A DNA stretch of 64,000 nucleotides. Source: Algibacter sp045066735 (lineage in GTDB: Bacteria > Bacteroidota > Bacteroidia > Flavobacteriales > Flavobacteriaceae). A program made the position numbers and the translations under genes. Of the stretch, positions 8,262 through 17,260 are shown piece after piece. Numbering within the stretch: the stretch's first letter is position 1; every line of letters begins with the position of its first letter. The stretch covers positions 62,001 to 126,000 of the forward strand of contig NZ_JBISHH010000022.1 of assembly GCF_045066735.1 (NCBI RefSeq), given 5' to 3'. The notes under the pieces are model-generated. The model worked only from the letters and a program-made list of their open reading frames with translations. It searched no databases and was not told the DNA's origin.

Positions 8262-8847
8262 ATAAAGTACAAACGTCTTCGGTCTCTGGGTTTAAATGCC
8301 AAGTTGCAAAATTTAATGTCTTTGCAGTTTCAATGTTATCTTGGTTGTCATCAATAAATAAGCATTCGTCGGCATTTAATTTATTTTCATTTAAAACAAA
8401 TTCAAAGATATCTGTATTTGGTTTTCTTAAATTTATTTCGTGAGACAAGTAAAAAGCATCGAAACAGTTTTTAAATTCGTCGTAAAAAGAAATACTTTCT
8501 TTAATAGAATCTATATGAAGCTCATTGGTGTTACTCAATAATATAAGTTTAAACTCCCCAGAGGCTTTAAGGCTTTTTATAAATTCTAACCTTTGTTTAG
8601 GGAAATGTTTTAGCATATAGTTCCATGTATAAATCAAATCTTCTTCCGAGAGTTTAGGAAAGTTTTCTAAGTAAAAATCTAAAAATTCTGCTGTAGAAAT
8701 TAAGCCTTGTTCGTAAAAACTATTAAAAGCGGTAATTTCTTCAGAAAAAGAATCAATTTCTAAAGTTTCAAATGCATATTTAGCAGCGCCTTCGATATCT
8801 AGGTTTATAAATACGTTTCCGAAATCGAAAATTAATGTTCTAATCAT
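8236..8847 (-). CDS. HAD-superfamily hydrolase (HAD-IA)
   Basis: A 203-residue phosphatase-like protein. Motif I is LIFDFGNVFINLD (the nucleophile Asp is the first Asp; the second acidic position is Asn, common in YihX-like HAD-IA enzymes). Motif II is ILLSNTNE, and motif IV is CLFIDDNQDNIETA. The alpha-helical cap resembles YihX (alpha-D-glucose-1-phosphate phosphatase). It overlaps ribD by 8 bp and yigZ by 26 bp. Riboflavin synthesis needs a HAD phosphatase after RibD, and the overlap with ribD makes that role worth testing, though nothing in the sequence proves it. Confidence 0.87.
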   Translation of the reverse strand: MIRTLIFDFGNVFINLDIEGAAKYAFETLEIDSFSEEITAFNSFYEQGLISTAEFLDFYLENFPKLSEEDLIYTWNYMLKHFPKQRLEFIKSLKASGEFKLILLSNTNELHIDSIKESISFYDEFKNCFDAFYLSHEINLRKPNTDIFEFVLNENKLNADECLFIDDNQDNIETAKTLNFATWHLNPETEDVCTLFETKSHLF

Positions 8848-9871
8848 TTTTATATATTTTTAAAAGATCTGTAAGTATGTGCTCTTCATGAACTAATTGT
8901 GCTGAAATATGTGGAGCTTTCACACCAGTGTTAAATGTTGTTTGTCCAATAAAAACTCGAACTTCGTCCCAAAGATTTTCATCTATAAACGTTTTTAGTG
9001 TTTGCGCGCCGCCCTCAATAATTACAGAATTTATGTTATTGTTGTAAAGTATGGTGCTTATTTGTTTTGCTATGTTGGTTGTTAAATTCCAATCTATGGT
9101 TTCGGAATTTTTATTGATGTTCTTTTCTGTGATCCGAATAGTTTGGGCGGTATCATTAAAAATAGCTAAATTATCAGGGAGTCGTTCTGTTTTGTCTAAA
9201 ACAATTCTAATAGGATTGTTGCCATAAAAATCACGGGTTGTTAAAGATGGATTATCAGCCAATACTGTTTGTGTGCCAACTAAAATAGCTTGTTCTTCCG
9301 CGCGCCATTTGTGCACCAATTGCCTAGAGTAGGTGTTGGTAATCCAAACTGGTTTTTGTTCATCCTTACTTATTGGAGCAATAAAACCATCGCTAGTTTC
9401 TGCCCACTTTAAAATAATATAAGGTCTTTTTTTATTATGAAATGTAAAAAAACGTTTGTGGTGCGCTCTGCATTCTTTTTCTAAAACACCAACAATTACG
9501 TTGCATCCGGCTGCTTTTAATCGTTTTATACCTAAGCCTGCTACTTTTTCAAAATCGTCAACACAGCCAATAACCACATTTGGGATTTGGTTTTCTATAA
9601 TTAAGTCGCTACAAGGTGGTGTTTTTCCATAATGCGCACAAGGTTCTAGCGTAACATAAATAGTGGCTTGTTTTAAAAGCATTTTGTCTTTTACAGAATT
9701 TATGGCGTTTACTTCGGCGTGATTTCCACCGTATTCACTAGTGTAACCTTCTCCAATAATTTTGTTATTGTAAACAATTACGCTACCCACCATAGGGTTT
9801 GGACGTGTGCTTCCTAATCCGTTTACTCCAATTTCTAAACAGCGTTTTATATAAATTTCGTGTGTATTCAA
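8840..9871 (-). CDS. ribD: Bifunctional riboflavin biosynthesis deaminase/reductase RibD
   Basis: Second and third steps of riboflavin synthesis. The N-terminal deaminase domain has the zinc motif His51-Ala-Glu with Cys78 and Cys87 (PCAHYGKTPPC). The C-terminal reductase domain (~150-343) includes ILKWAETSDGFIA and the NADPH-binding VIIEGGAQTLKTF. Length 343 aa matches the family. It is preceded by a lipoprotein gene with a 2-bp gap and overlaps the HAD gene by 8 bp. No RFN riboswitch fold is recognisable upstream of the operon. Confidence 0.96.
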   Translation of the reverse strand: MNTHEIYIKRCLEIGVNGLGSTRPNPMVGSVIVYNNKIIGEGYTSEYGGNHAEVNAINSVKDKMLLKQATIYVTLEPCAHYGKTPPCSDLIIENQIPNVVIGCVDDFEKVAGLGIKRLKAAGCNVIVGVLEKECRAHHKRFFTFHNKKRPYIILKWAETSDGFIAPISKDEQKPVWITNTYSRQLVHKWRAEEQAILVGTQTVLADNPSLTTRDFYGNNPIRIVLDKTERLPDNLAIFNDTAQTIRITEKNINKNSETIDWNLTTNIAKQISTILYNNNINSVIIEGGAQTLKTFIDENLWDEVRVFIGQTTFNTGVKAPHISAQLVHEEHILTDLLKIYKND

Positions 9872-9873
9872 TA

Positions 9874-10329
9874 TTAAAATTTTATTTTAACATTTTGGGT
9901 TTCATCAACAGCATAACTATGCGAAAATCCAAAGGTTTTATAATTGATTTCTCCTGTGTATTGAATTTTAACCTTTTTGCTAAATAAGCTTCCTAATAAT
10001 CCACTTAGGTTTTTATTACTAAAAATACTATCTGTTGGAATTTGAGCTTTTAACGGAATTGTAAATTCCTTTTTTGCAGGAACATCAAAATGTTCTGCCG
10101 ATATATGTCCCATCTCGTTATCATTTACAAATATTTTAATGGCATCGGTTTGCAATTCGCCTCCAATATCGTTAGGGTTTAAAAACAGAGCATCGGCTGT
10201 AAACGTTACGTTTTTAGAGGTAGATTCAAGAATTTCAATGTTTTGTACACCAATAAAAGTTGGTTTCTCGGTTACAGTACAACTTAGAAAAGTGATAAGT
10301 AGTGTTGATAAAATTATGAGTTTCTTCAT
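9874..10329 (-). CDS. LEA type 2 (WHy-domain) lipoprotein
   Basis: A 151-residue protein. The lipobox TFLSC at residues ~13-17 marks an N-terminal lipoprotein, followed by a single beta-sandwich domain resembling the WHy/LEA14 family (TADALFLNPNDIGGELQTDAI, with a membrane-facing hydrophobic edge). Function is unknown; in plants and archaea such domains relate to stress tolerance. It is the first gene of the ribD operon. Confidence 0.75.
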   Translation of the reverse strand: MKKLIILSTLLITFLSCTVTEKPTFIGVQNIEILESTSKNVTFTADALFLNPNDIGGELQTDAIKIFVNDNEMGHISAEHFDVPAKKEFTIPLKAQIPTDSIFSNKNLSGLLGSLFSKKVKIQYTGEINYKTFGFSHSYAVDETQNVKIKF

Positions 10330-10383
10330 TACGTTTTTTTCGGATTTACTGTATCTTCACCAGACAAAAAGCAAAGTTTTATA

Positions 10384-10875
10384 GTGAGCAAAGATAATAT
10401 AGTTATTCGAGAAATTAGGCCTAATGATAACGCAGGAATAGAGCAAGTTATTAGAGCATGTTTTCATGAGTTTAATATTCCTTTAGAGGGTACGGCTTAT
10501 ACCGATCCGGAAACTAAACAAATTTTTCAGGCTTATCAAAACACAAATGATGTTTACTTTGTTGTTGAGGCAGATGATGAAATTTTAGGAGGTGGTGGTT
10601 TAAAGCCATTAAGCGGTTTTGAAACTACGGTTTGTGAAATTCAGAAAATGTATTTTTCAGCTAAAATTAGAGGTAATGGTTATGGAAAGCTTTTATTTTC
10701 TAAATGCCTAGAAGCTGCCAAATCTTTGGGTTATAAACAATGTTATATTGAATCGTCGACACAATTAAAAGCGGCTATACATATTTATGAAACACATGGT
10801 TTTAAACATCTAGATAAGGCTTTGGGCAATACTGGGCATTTTTCTTGTGGGGTTTGGATGCTAAAAGATTTATAG
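10384..10875 (+). CDS. GNAT family N-acetyltransferase
   Basis: A 163-residue GNAT protein. N-terminal strand IVIREIRPNDNAGIEQVI, a glycine-rich GGGGLKPLSG centre, and the acetyl-CoA motif RGNGYGKLLFSKCLEAA (~residues 97-113). The ending AIHIYETHGFKHL is typical of MarR-associated and PanZ-like acetyltransferases. The substrate is unknown. It begins with GTG only if the initiator at 10384 is used; no nearer ATG gives a complete N-terminal strand. Divergent from the ribD operon and 63 bp upstream of prmC. Confidence 0.85.
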   Translation: MSKDNIVIREIRPNDNAGIEQVIRACFHEFNIPLEGTAYTDPETKQIFQAYQNTNDVYFVVEADDEILGGGGLKPLSGFETTVCEIQKMYFSAKIRGNGYGKLLFSKCLEAAKSLGYKQCYIESSTQLKAAIHIYETHGFKHLDKALGNTGHFSCGVWMLKDL

Positions 10876-10938
10876 TTTTTTAGTTTGAATCAAAGTTAAA
10901 AGTAGAAAAAGCACTAAGTATTTCTAATTATTGAAAAA

Positions 10939-11808
10939 ATGAAGTTAAAAGACATTCAAAAATTATTTCACGACAAGCTAGATCCGTTTTTTCAATTAGA
11001 AGAGGTGGATAGTTTCTTTTATATTTTAATAGAAGCTTATTACAAGATAACCCGATTGCAACTAGCAATGGATCGCGAGTTAGGAATACAAAATGAGACA
11101 GTTATTTTGGAGGCGTTGGATTTATTGGAGCAACAAAAACCAATTCAGTATATTTTAGGAGAAACCGAGTTTTATGGGTTAACGTTTAAGGTGAATGAAA
11201 ATACTTTAATACCAAGACCAGAAACTGAAGAGTTGGTAAGTTGGGTTTTAAAATCGATTCCAGAAGATGAAACTGTAAATGTTTTAGATATAGGTACAGG
11301 CAGTGGTTGTATAGCAATTTCGATTGCAAAAAACTTACCAAAGGCCAATGTGTTTTCTTTAGATATTAGTAATGCAGCTTTGAAAGTAGCAATTGAGAAT
11401 GCTGAATTAAATGAAGTTGTTGTTTCGTTTATAAATCAGGATATTTTGTTAATTGAAGACTCTAAATTATTAAAAGATATAAAGTTTGATATTATTGTTT
11501 CCAATCCGCCTTATGTAAGGCATTTGGAGAAAAAGTTAATGCATACCAATGTTTTAGAAAACGAACCGCATTTGGCCTTATTTGTAGACGATGAAAATCC
11601 TTTACAGTTTTATAAAGCCATTACCGAGTTTTCCACGCACAACCTTAATGAAAACGGAAGACTATTTTTTGAAATAAATGAATATCTTGGAAATGAAATG
11701 ATTCAATTATTAAAACAAAATCATTTTAAGGATATATATTTAAAACAAGATATGTTTAGGAAAGATAGGATGATAAATGGTGTTTTTACTCAAAAAATAA
11801 TCTCTTAA
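10939..11808 (+). CDS. prmC: Peptide chain release factor N5-glutamine methyltransferase
   Basis: Methylates the Gln of the GGQ motif of RF1/RF2. Residues ~1-75 form the helical N-terminal domain. The methyltransferase domain follows, with LIPRPETEELV, SAM motif I VLDIGTGSGCIAI and the catalytic motif NPPYV (IIVSNPPYVRH). Length 289 aa is standard. Confidence 0.95.
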   Translation: MKLKDIQKLFHDKLDPFFQLEEVDSFFYILIEAYYKITRLQLAMDRELGIQNETVILEALDLLEQQKPIQYILGETEFYGLTFKVNENTLIPRPETEELVSWVLKSIPEDETVNVLDIGTGSGCIAISIAKNLPKANVFSLDISNAALKVAIENAELNEVVVSFINQDILLIEDSKLLKDIKFDIIVSNPPYVRHLEKKLMHTNVLENEPHLALFVDDENPLQFYKAITEFSTHNLNENGRLFFEINEYLGNEMIQLLKQNHFKDIYLKQDMFRKDRMINGVFTQKIIS

Positions 11809-11855
11809 TGAGATAAGGAACGTTTTTAGCAGTTTTCTATTCAGATAGTATTTGC

Positions 11856-11863
11856 TAAATTTG
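11856..11863 (+). promoter_or_regulatory. Candidate -7 element of ligA
   Basis: TAAATTTG fits TANNTTTG. A T-rich TTT at about 19 bp upstream stands where the -33 TTG would be. The predicted leader is about 65 nt before the ligA ATG at 11933. Confidence 0.45.
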
Positions 11864-11932
11864 AAACATAAAATTAAAGCGTGCTGAATTATTTCCATTG
11901 AACATAAATTTAAGCCAAGTATACCCATATAA

Positions 11933-13936
11933 ATGAGCAACATTAAAAAGCAAATTCAGGATTTAAGTGATGAATTACGTATGCACAATCATAATTATTA
12001 TGTGCTGGATAATGCCACAATTTCCGATTACGATTTCGATATAAAATTAAAACAACTTCAAGAATTAGAAGCTAAATACCCTGAGTTTACAGATGCTAAT
12101 TCACCAACGCAACGTGTTGGCGGTGCTGTTACTAAAAATTTTGAAACGATAAAGCATGCGCAACGTATGTATTCTTTAGAGAATTCTTATTCTAAAGAAG
12201 ATTTGCTAGATTGGGAAACTCGAATTAAGAAATTAGTCGATGGTGATGTTCAATATACCTGCGAATTAAAATACGATGGTGCGTCTATAAGTTTAACTTA
12301 CGTTAATGGAGTATTAGAAAAGGCGGTAACCCGTGGTGATGGTTTTCAAGGAGATAATGTTACGGCCAATGTAAAAACAATAAAGTCTGTACCCTTAAAA
12401 TTAAAAGGTGATTTTCCTTCAATATTTGATATTCGGGGAGAAATTGTTTTGCCTTTTGATGGTTTTAATAAAATGAATGAAGACCGGATTGAAATAGGAG
12501 AAGAGCCTTATAGAAATCCGAGAAATACGGCTTCTGGTAGTTTGAAACTTCAAGATAGTGCTGAAGTTGCTAAGCGACCTCTAGAGTGTTTATTATATAA
12601 TTTAACAGGTGGTAATTTAGGTGTTTCTAATCAGTTTGAAAGCCTAGAGAAAGCGCGCAATTGGGGGTTTAAAGTTCCTGAAGTGGCAAAATTAGCACAT
12701 TCTATAGACGATGTTTTGGAGTTTATAAATTATTGGGATGTACATCGTCACGACCTTCCTTTTGAAACCGATGGCGTTGTTGTAAAAGTAAATAGTTTGC
12801 AGCAGCAAGAAGAGCTTGGTTTTACATCTAAAGCACCGCGTTGGGCAATGGCTTATAAGTTTAAAGCTGAGCAGGTTTCTACTCGATTAAATAGTATTTC
12901 TTATCAAGTTGGTAGAACGGGAGCTATAACGCCTGTTGCTAACCTAGAACCCGTAGAGCTTGCAGGGACTACGGTAAAGCGCGCCTCATTGCATAATGCC
13001 GATCAAATAGAAAAACTTGATATTCGAGTTAACGATATGGTTTATGTTGAAAAAGGGGGGGAGATAATTCCTAAAATTTTAGGAGTAGATTTGGATAAAA
13101 GACCAGCAAATTCTGAGCCTACTATTTATATAACACATTGTCCGGAGTGTGATACGCCTTTAGAACGCAAGCTTGGAGAGGCACAACATTATTGCTCAAA
13201 TTATAATGGTTGTAATCCGCAAATTATTGGAAGAATTCAGCATTATATTTCTCGAAAAGCTATGGATATCGATGGCTTAGGCGGCGAAACGGTAGCGCTT
13301 TTAGTGAATCAAGGTTTAATTACTAATTATTCCGATTTATATGAATTGACTAAGGAACAAGTTATTCCTTTGGAGCGTATGGCGGAAAAAAGTGCAGAAA
13401 AATTAATTCAAGGTATCGAGCAATCTAAAAATATTCCTTTCGAACGTGTTCTTTTTGCTTTAGGAATTCGCTATGTTGGAGAAACAGTAGCAAAAAAGTT
13501 AGCTAGGCATTATAAAAGTATCGATGCAGTAAGGGAGGCGTCACAAGAGGCACTTGTCAATGTCGATGAGATTGGCATAAAGATAGCAGAGAGCGTGTGT
13601 TTGTTTTTTGCTTCCGAAGAAAATAATAATATTATAAACCGATTAAAATTATTTGGTGTTCAGTTAGAAATGTCTGCAGAGGAGTTAGTTGGGAAAACAA
13701 GTCTACTTACTGGCCAATCTATTGTTGTTACTGGTGTTTTTGAAACTATTTCTAGGAATGATTTAAAAAAACTTATTGAAGATAATGGAGGGAAAGTTAG
13801 TAGTTCTATTTCATCTAAAACAAGTTTTATAGTGGCTGGTGATAAAATGGGGCCTAGCAAAAAAGAGAAGGCAGAAAAGCTAAATATTGAATTAATTAGC
13901 GAGGCTGAATTCTTGCAAAAGCTGGATTTTGAATAA
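11933..13936 (+). CDS. ligA: NAD-dependent DNA ligase LigA
   Basis: Seals nicks using NAD+. Domains in order: Ia (~1-70), the adenylation domain with nucleophile Lys113 in ELKYDGASIS, the OB fold (~320-400), and the Cys4 zinc finger beginning CPECDTPLERK and ending at CNPQ (~410-440). HhH repeats follow (~445-585), then a C-terminal BRCT domain (~590-667, TSLLTGQSIVVTG). At 667 aa it is complete. The GVFETISRNDLKKLIE segment is a typical BRCT. Confidence 0.98.
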   Translation: MSNIKKQIQDLSDELRMHNHNYYVLDNATISDYDFDIKLKQLQELEAKYPEFTDANSPTQRVGGAVTKNFETIKHAQRMYSLENSYSKEDLLDWETRIKKLVDGDVQYTCELKYDGASISLTYVNGVLEKAVTRGDGFQGDNVTANVKTIKSVPLKLKGDFPSIFDIRGEIVLPFDGFNKMNEDRIEIGEEPYRNPRNTASGSLKLQDSAEVAKRPLECLLYNLTGGNLGVSNQFESLEKARNWGFKVPEVAKLAHSIDDVLEFINYWDVHRHDLPFETDGVVVKVNSLQQQEELGFTSKAPRWAMAYKFKAEQVSTRLNSISYQVGRTGAITPVANLEPVELAGTTVKRASLHNADQIEKLDIRVNDMVYVEKGGEIIPKILGVDLDKRPANSEPTIYITHCPECDTPLERKLGEAQHYCSNYNGCNPQIIGRIQHYISRKAMDIDGLGGETVALLVNQGLITNYSDLYELTKEQVIPLERMAEKSAEKLIQGIEQSKNIPFERVLFALGIRYVGETVAKKLARHYKSIDAVREASQEALVNVDEIGIKIAESVCLFFASEENNNIINRLKLFGVQLEMSAEELVGKTSLLTGQSIVVTGVFETISRNDLKKLIEDNGGKVSSSISSKTSFIVAGDKMGPSKKEKAEKLNIELISEAEFLQKLDFE

Positions 13937-13985
13937 CTAAAATCGATTAAAAGCAATTTAACTCTGTCAAATTGAGCTATTTGTT

Positions 13986-13993
13986 TATATTTG
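13986..13993 (+). promoter_or_regulatory. Candidate -7 element overlapping an inverted repeat
   Basis: TATATTTG lies 20 nt upstream of the ATG at 14014. It overlaps the left arm of an 8-bp inverted repeat (13991-13998 and 14004-14011, TTGCTTCT and AGAAGCAA). It argues that the in-frame TTG at 13972 is not the real start. Confidence 0.45.
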
Positions 13994-14013
13994 CTTCTGT
14001 TTTAGAAGCAAAT

Positions 14014-14754
14014 ATGTACAAGTCAAAAATATTTATAATATTAATTGCAGCCGTTTATGTGTTTTTTGTTGTTTTCGAATTTAACGGAAACCCAGACGTA
14101 GCATTTTATTTCGAATCTCTTATTATACCGCTTGTAGTTGCTCGTTATGTTATTTTTATTAGGCCAAAAAACAAATTATTTTTAATGTTTTTTCTGCTTT
14201 TTGCATTCTCAGATTTATTAGGGATTTTTGACAGGGTGATTTTTCCCGAAGTAGACTCTAGTTATTATGAATATGGTTATTATTTAGGAAATAGTTTGTA
14301 TGTTCTAGCTTATTTAATGCTATTCTTAAAGATTTGTTTTTCTATAAATTTTAAATATGTTTTTAAAAACCTTAAAATTCATTTAATAGTTCTAATTATT
14401 TTGGATGCCTATTTAATGTATGTTTTACATTTTATTGAAGAGCCTAATATTGACGATAATAGTGTTTATTTTTTAGAAAATATTTATAATATTATTATTT
14501 TGTTTGTTTTGTCTTTAGCATTGCTAAACTATTTTTATCGTGATAATGAAAAATCACTTTTCTTGTTTTTTGGTGTATTATGCCTTGTTTTTTCCGAAGT
14601 AATAGATGTAGCTAATATTTATATTTCACAGAGTAGTTTACTAAACTTTTTGGCTACAACATTGGTTTTGGGGGCTTTTTATTTTTTCTACGAGCAATCA
14701 AAGTTATCTAATGCAAGTCCTCGTGAGGATAAAAACTACCCGCATTTTAATTAA
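14014..14754 (+). CDS. Polytopic membrane protein, function unknown
   Basis: About 246 residues from the ATG at 14014 (an in-frame TTG at 13972 would add 14 residues but lies upstream of the putative promoter). It shows roughly eight hydrophobic helices with few charged loops, a topology reminiscent of YhhN-like (lysoplasmalogenase-type) proteins. I see no convincing catalytic motif. The C-terminal ~15 residues are polar. It overlaps the 3' end of the convergent YoaK-type gene by 8 bp. Confidence 0.65.
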   Translation: MYKSKIFIILIAAVYVFFVVFEFNGNPDVAFYFESLIIPLVVARYVIFIRPKNKLFLMFFLLFAFSDLLGIFDRVIFPEVDSSYYEYGYYLGNSLYVLAYLMLFLKICFSINFKYVFKNLKIHLIVLIILDAYLMYVLHFIEEPNIDDNSVYFLENIYNIIILFVLSLALLNYFYRDNEKSLFLFFGVLCLVFSEVIDVANIYISQSSLLNFLATTLVLGAFYFFYEQSKLSNASPREDKNYPHFN

Positions 14755-15490
14755 TGTTTCTTCGTTGATTATACTTTCTTTTTGTTTTTATACATTGATA
14801 TTTAAAATCGTCATAAAATAAGCTAAGTAATAAAATTACTGCCCCTAGTAGCAATGTGTTTAATTTTAAATGAAGTTCGGAGTAAAAAAAACCACCTATT
14901 AAACCACCAGAAAAAAAAGAGGAGATAATATATATACGCAATTTAATATCCTCTTTTAATTTTGCTTGGTTAGGGTAAATTTTAGGAAATAATAAATGAG
15001 ATAAATCGATACCTAGATCTGTAAACAACCCTGTAAGGTGCGTCGTTCTTACTACAGCATTCGAAATTTTGGTTACAAAGGAGTTTTGGAGCCCCATCGC
15101 AAAAAGTAGCGAGCATACTAAGAAATTAGGATGTTTCATTACTATAAAGTTACTTGTTATCCCTATTGAAATTAAAATTGCACATTCAATTATAGTTGGG
15201 ACAACAAAAACATTGAGTTGCTTATTAGCTCTATATTTTTCAATTAAAAAACTTGAAGTAAAAGATCCGAAGAGGAATGAAAAAATATATAGAAAATAGA
15301 TAGTGCCTTTCCAAAATTCAAAATTAGCAACATCATATATAAATAGAGCAAAATGCCCTGTTACATTTGTAGTTAGTTGTTTAAACGATAAATAACCAGT
15401 AACATTTATTATTCCAGCAGCTAGGGACAAAACAGTGGCAATTTGCAGGTTGTGCTTCAAAGTTCTGCTTTTGCCTTGATGTCTAAACAT
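14747..15490 (-). CDS. YoaK/DUF1275 family membrane protein
   Basis: A 247-residue protein with about six transmembrane helices. The N-terminal part has the DUF1275 hallmark ATVLSLAAGIINVTGYLSF and a TTNVTGHFALFIYD segment. Later segments NAVVRTTHLTGLFTDLGIDL also fit that family. Function is unknown. It is convergent with the preceding membrane protein gene (8-bp overlap) and is probably monocistronic. Confidence 0.85.
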   Translation of the reverse strand: MFRHQGKSRTLKHNLQIATVLSLAAGIINVTGYLSFKQLTTNVTGHFALFIYDVANFEFWKGTIYFLYIFSFLFGSFTSSFLIEKYRANKQLNVFVVPTIIECAILISIGITSNFIVMKHPNFLVCSLLFAMGLQNSFVTKISNAVVRTTHLTGLFTDLGIDLSHLLFPKIYPNQAKLKEDIKLRIYIISSFFSGGLIGGFFYSELHLKLNTLLLGAVILLLSLFYDDFKYQCIKTKRKYNQRRNIN

Positions 15491-15542
15491 GTTATACTAT
15501 TTTAAAGCGCATTTTTAATATCAGTTCATAATAAATATAAAA

Positions 15543-16460
15543 TTATACAATAATAGAAGTACCGTTTGCCGATTTATTTTTATCAGAATCGAAGTAAAAG
15601 TCAATTTTTCCAAGGTTAATGCCATAGCAGCCTACTTGGTTAACTAGTGTGTTTTTATCTTCAATATTTTTAACAACAGTTGGTTTCTTCAGAAAAGTAT
15701 GTGTGTGCCCACCAATAATTAAATCTATATTTTTTGTTGCTGCGGCTAGTTTTAAGTCGTCTATTTTATTTGGGTTGTTTTTGTAATGATACCCAAGGTG
15801 AGATAGACAAATAATTAAATCGCAGTGTTCGTCTTCTTTTAAAATACGAGTCATTTCTTGACTCGTTTCAATAGGGTCTAAATACTTTGTTTCTTTAAAC
15901 ATGCTTTTGTCTACCAAGCCATTAAGCTCTATGCCTAAACCAAAAACACCTATTTTAATACCATCTTTTATAAATGTTTTATAAGGTTTGGTATGTGTAT
16001 CCATTATGGTGTTAGAGAAATCGTAGTTTGCTGTAATAAACGGAAACTCAGCATGCGGTAATTGTGCATACAACCCATCTATGCTATTATCAAAATCGTG
16101 ATTACCAATAGTAGCAGCATCATATTTTAATTTACTCATTAGTTTAAATTCCAATTCTCCACCATAATAATTAAAATAAGGTGTACCCTGGAAAATGTCA
16201 CCTGCGTCTAAGAGTAAAGTATTAGGGTTTTCCTTTCTTATGGAATCTACCAAACTAGCTCTACGCGCAACACCACCTTTGTTCGCATTTCGACCATCTT
16301 CTGGTCCAAAAGCATCAATATGGCTATGTACATCGTTAGTATGTAGAATTGTTATTTTAGATGTTTTATCAAGCGTAGTAAACGATTGAAGTCCCATGCT
16401 GCCAAGTGTAACTAATGCAGTACCAGCTGTAGCTTGTTGTATAAAGTCTCTACGTTTCAT
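15543..16460 (-). CDS. Tat-exported metallophosphatase (5'-nucleotidase N-terminal domain)
   Basis: A 305-residue calcineurin-like phosphoesterase. The N-terminus MKRRDFIQQATAGTALVTLG is a twin-arginine signal. The dinuclear metal motifs are all present: ILHTNDVHSH, DAGDIFQG, TIGNHDFDN, LSHLGYH and GGHTHTFL. This matches the catalytic domain of bifunctional 5'-nucleotidase/UshA enzymes, but the C-terminal substrate-binding domain is absent and is encoded by the gene just upstream. The two genes are 1 bp apart on the same strand. Predicted site of action is the periplasm. Confidence 0.88.
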   Translation of the reverse strand: MKRRDFIQQATAGTALVTLGSMGLQSFTTLDKTSKITILHTNDVHSHIDAFGPEDGRNANKGGVARRASLVDSIRKENPNTLLLDAGDIFQGTPYFNYYGGELEFKLMSKLKYDAATIGNHDFDNSIDGLYAQLPHAEFPFITANYDFSNTIMDTHTKPYKTFIKDGIKIGVFGLGIELNGLVDKSMFKETKYLDPIETSQEMTRILKEDEHCDLIICLSHLGYHYKNNPNKIDDLKLAAATKNIDLIIGGHTHTFLKKPTVVKNIEDKNTLVNQVGCYGINLGKIDFYFDSDKNKSANGTSIIV

Positions 16461-16461
16461 A

Positions 16462-17220
16462 TTATTTAATTTGAGTGAATCTATCGTCTATAGATGGATT
16501 AATAGTATCCAGTTTAATAAACTTGTCAATTAAAGCATTTCTTATTTTATAGTCTAAAACATAAAGGCTGTCGTTTGTTTTAAAGAAAGACATGTTATCA
16601 CCTCCATTATACAAATAGTCGTTGGTCGCAACATAATAGGTTTTATCCTTTTCAATGTTTTTACCGTTAACTTTAGCTTCAATAATATTATCGTTTTTAT
16701 CTAATTTAAGTTTAATTCCAGAAACTGGATGCGCTCGTTTTCCTCGAGATAAATAGTGCATAATACTATCTACCTGTTCTCCTTTTAAAGCGACTACAAC
16801 AATGCTATTTTCAAAAGGCATTAAACCAAAAGCTGTTCGTTTAGAAACATATCCTTTAGATAAAATAGAACGAATACCGCCGTGATTAAGTAAAACCATA
16901 TCGATTTCTTTGCCTGTTCTGTTTTTAAAAATAGGGTTAGATTCACTGTAAACGGCATCGGCCATAAAATTACCAATGGCAGTATTATATTCACCATCAT
17001 TTTTCGTGTAGGTATCTGCCGCATATGCTAAAACACTATCTAGATCTTTTTCAATTCTATCTTTAAAGGGTTTTATATAGGCTTCGATTTCGCTGTTTCC
17101 TCCCAAGGAATCAGTAATGGTAATTTGTTTGCCTTCAATTTTTGTGAGATGTAATTTTTGATCTTTACATCCTGAAAAAACAAAAATATTTAACAAAATA
17201 AATAAATATGTAATCCTCAT
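16462..17220 (-). CDS. 5'-nucleotidase C-terminal domain lipoprotein
   Basis: A 252-residue protein equal to only the C-terminal (substrate-specificity) domain of 5'-nucleotidases. Key segments are TAIGNFMADAVYSE, LNHGGIRSILSKG, MPFENSIVVVALKGEQV and TNDYLYNGGDNMSFF, which in UshA-like enzymes form the nucleoside-binding pocket. The leader ending FVFSGC is a lipobox, so the product is membrane-anchored. It is first in a two-gene operon with the metallophosphatase; together they restore a full two-domain enzyme. Confidence 0.85.
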   Translation of the reverse strand: MRITYLFILLNIFVFSGCKDQKLHLTKIEGKQITITDSLGGNSEIEAYIKPFKDRIEKDLDSVLAYAADTYTKNDGEYNTAIGNFMADAVYSESNPIFKNRTGKEIDMVLLNHGGIRSILSKGYVSKRTAFGLMPFENSIVVVALKGEQVDSIMHYLSRGKRAHPVSGIKLKLDKNDNIIEAKVNGKNIEKDKTYYVATNDYLYNGGDNMSFFKTNDSLYVLDYKIRNALIDKFIKLDTINPSIDDRFTQIK

Positions 17221-17252
17221 ATATTAAACTAATTTTTTGAATGTACTTTTGC

Positions 17253-17260
17253 TACCTTTG
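17253..17260 (+). promoter_or_regulatory. Candidate -7 element upstream of the dapA operon
   Basis: TACCTTTG, 19 nt ahead of the ATG at 17279. It is embedded in the perfect 14-bp palindrome CCTTTGCGCAAAGG (17255-17268). A TTG exists at 17237-17239 but the spacing (13 bp) is short. Confidence 0.45.

Noticed and set aside
9874..10384. FMN riboswitch controlling ribD
   Set aside because: The segment ahead of ribD is a lipoprotein coding sequence, and no RFN-type conserved blocks are recognisable in the 54-bp gap upstream.
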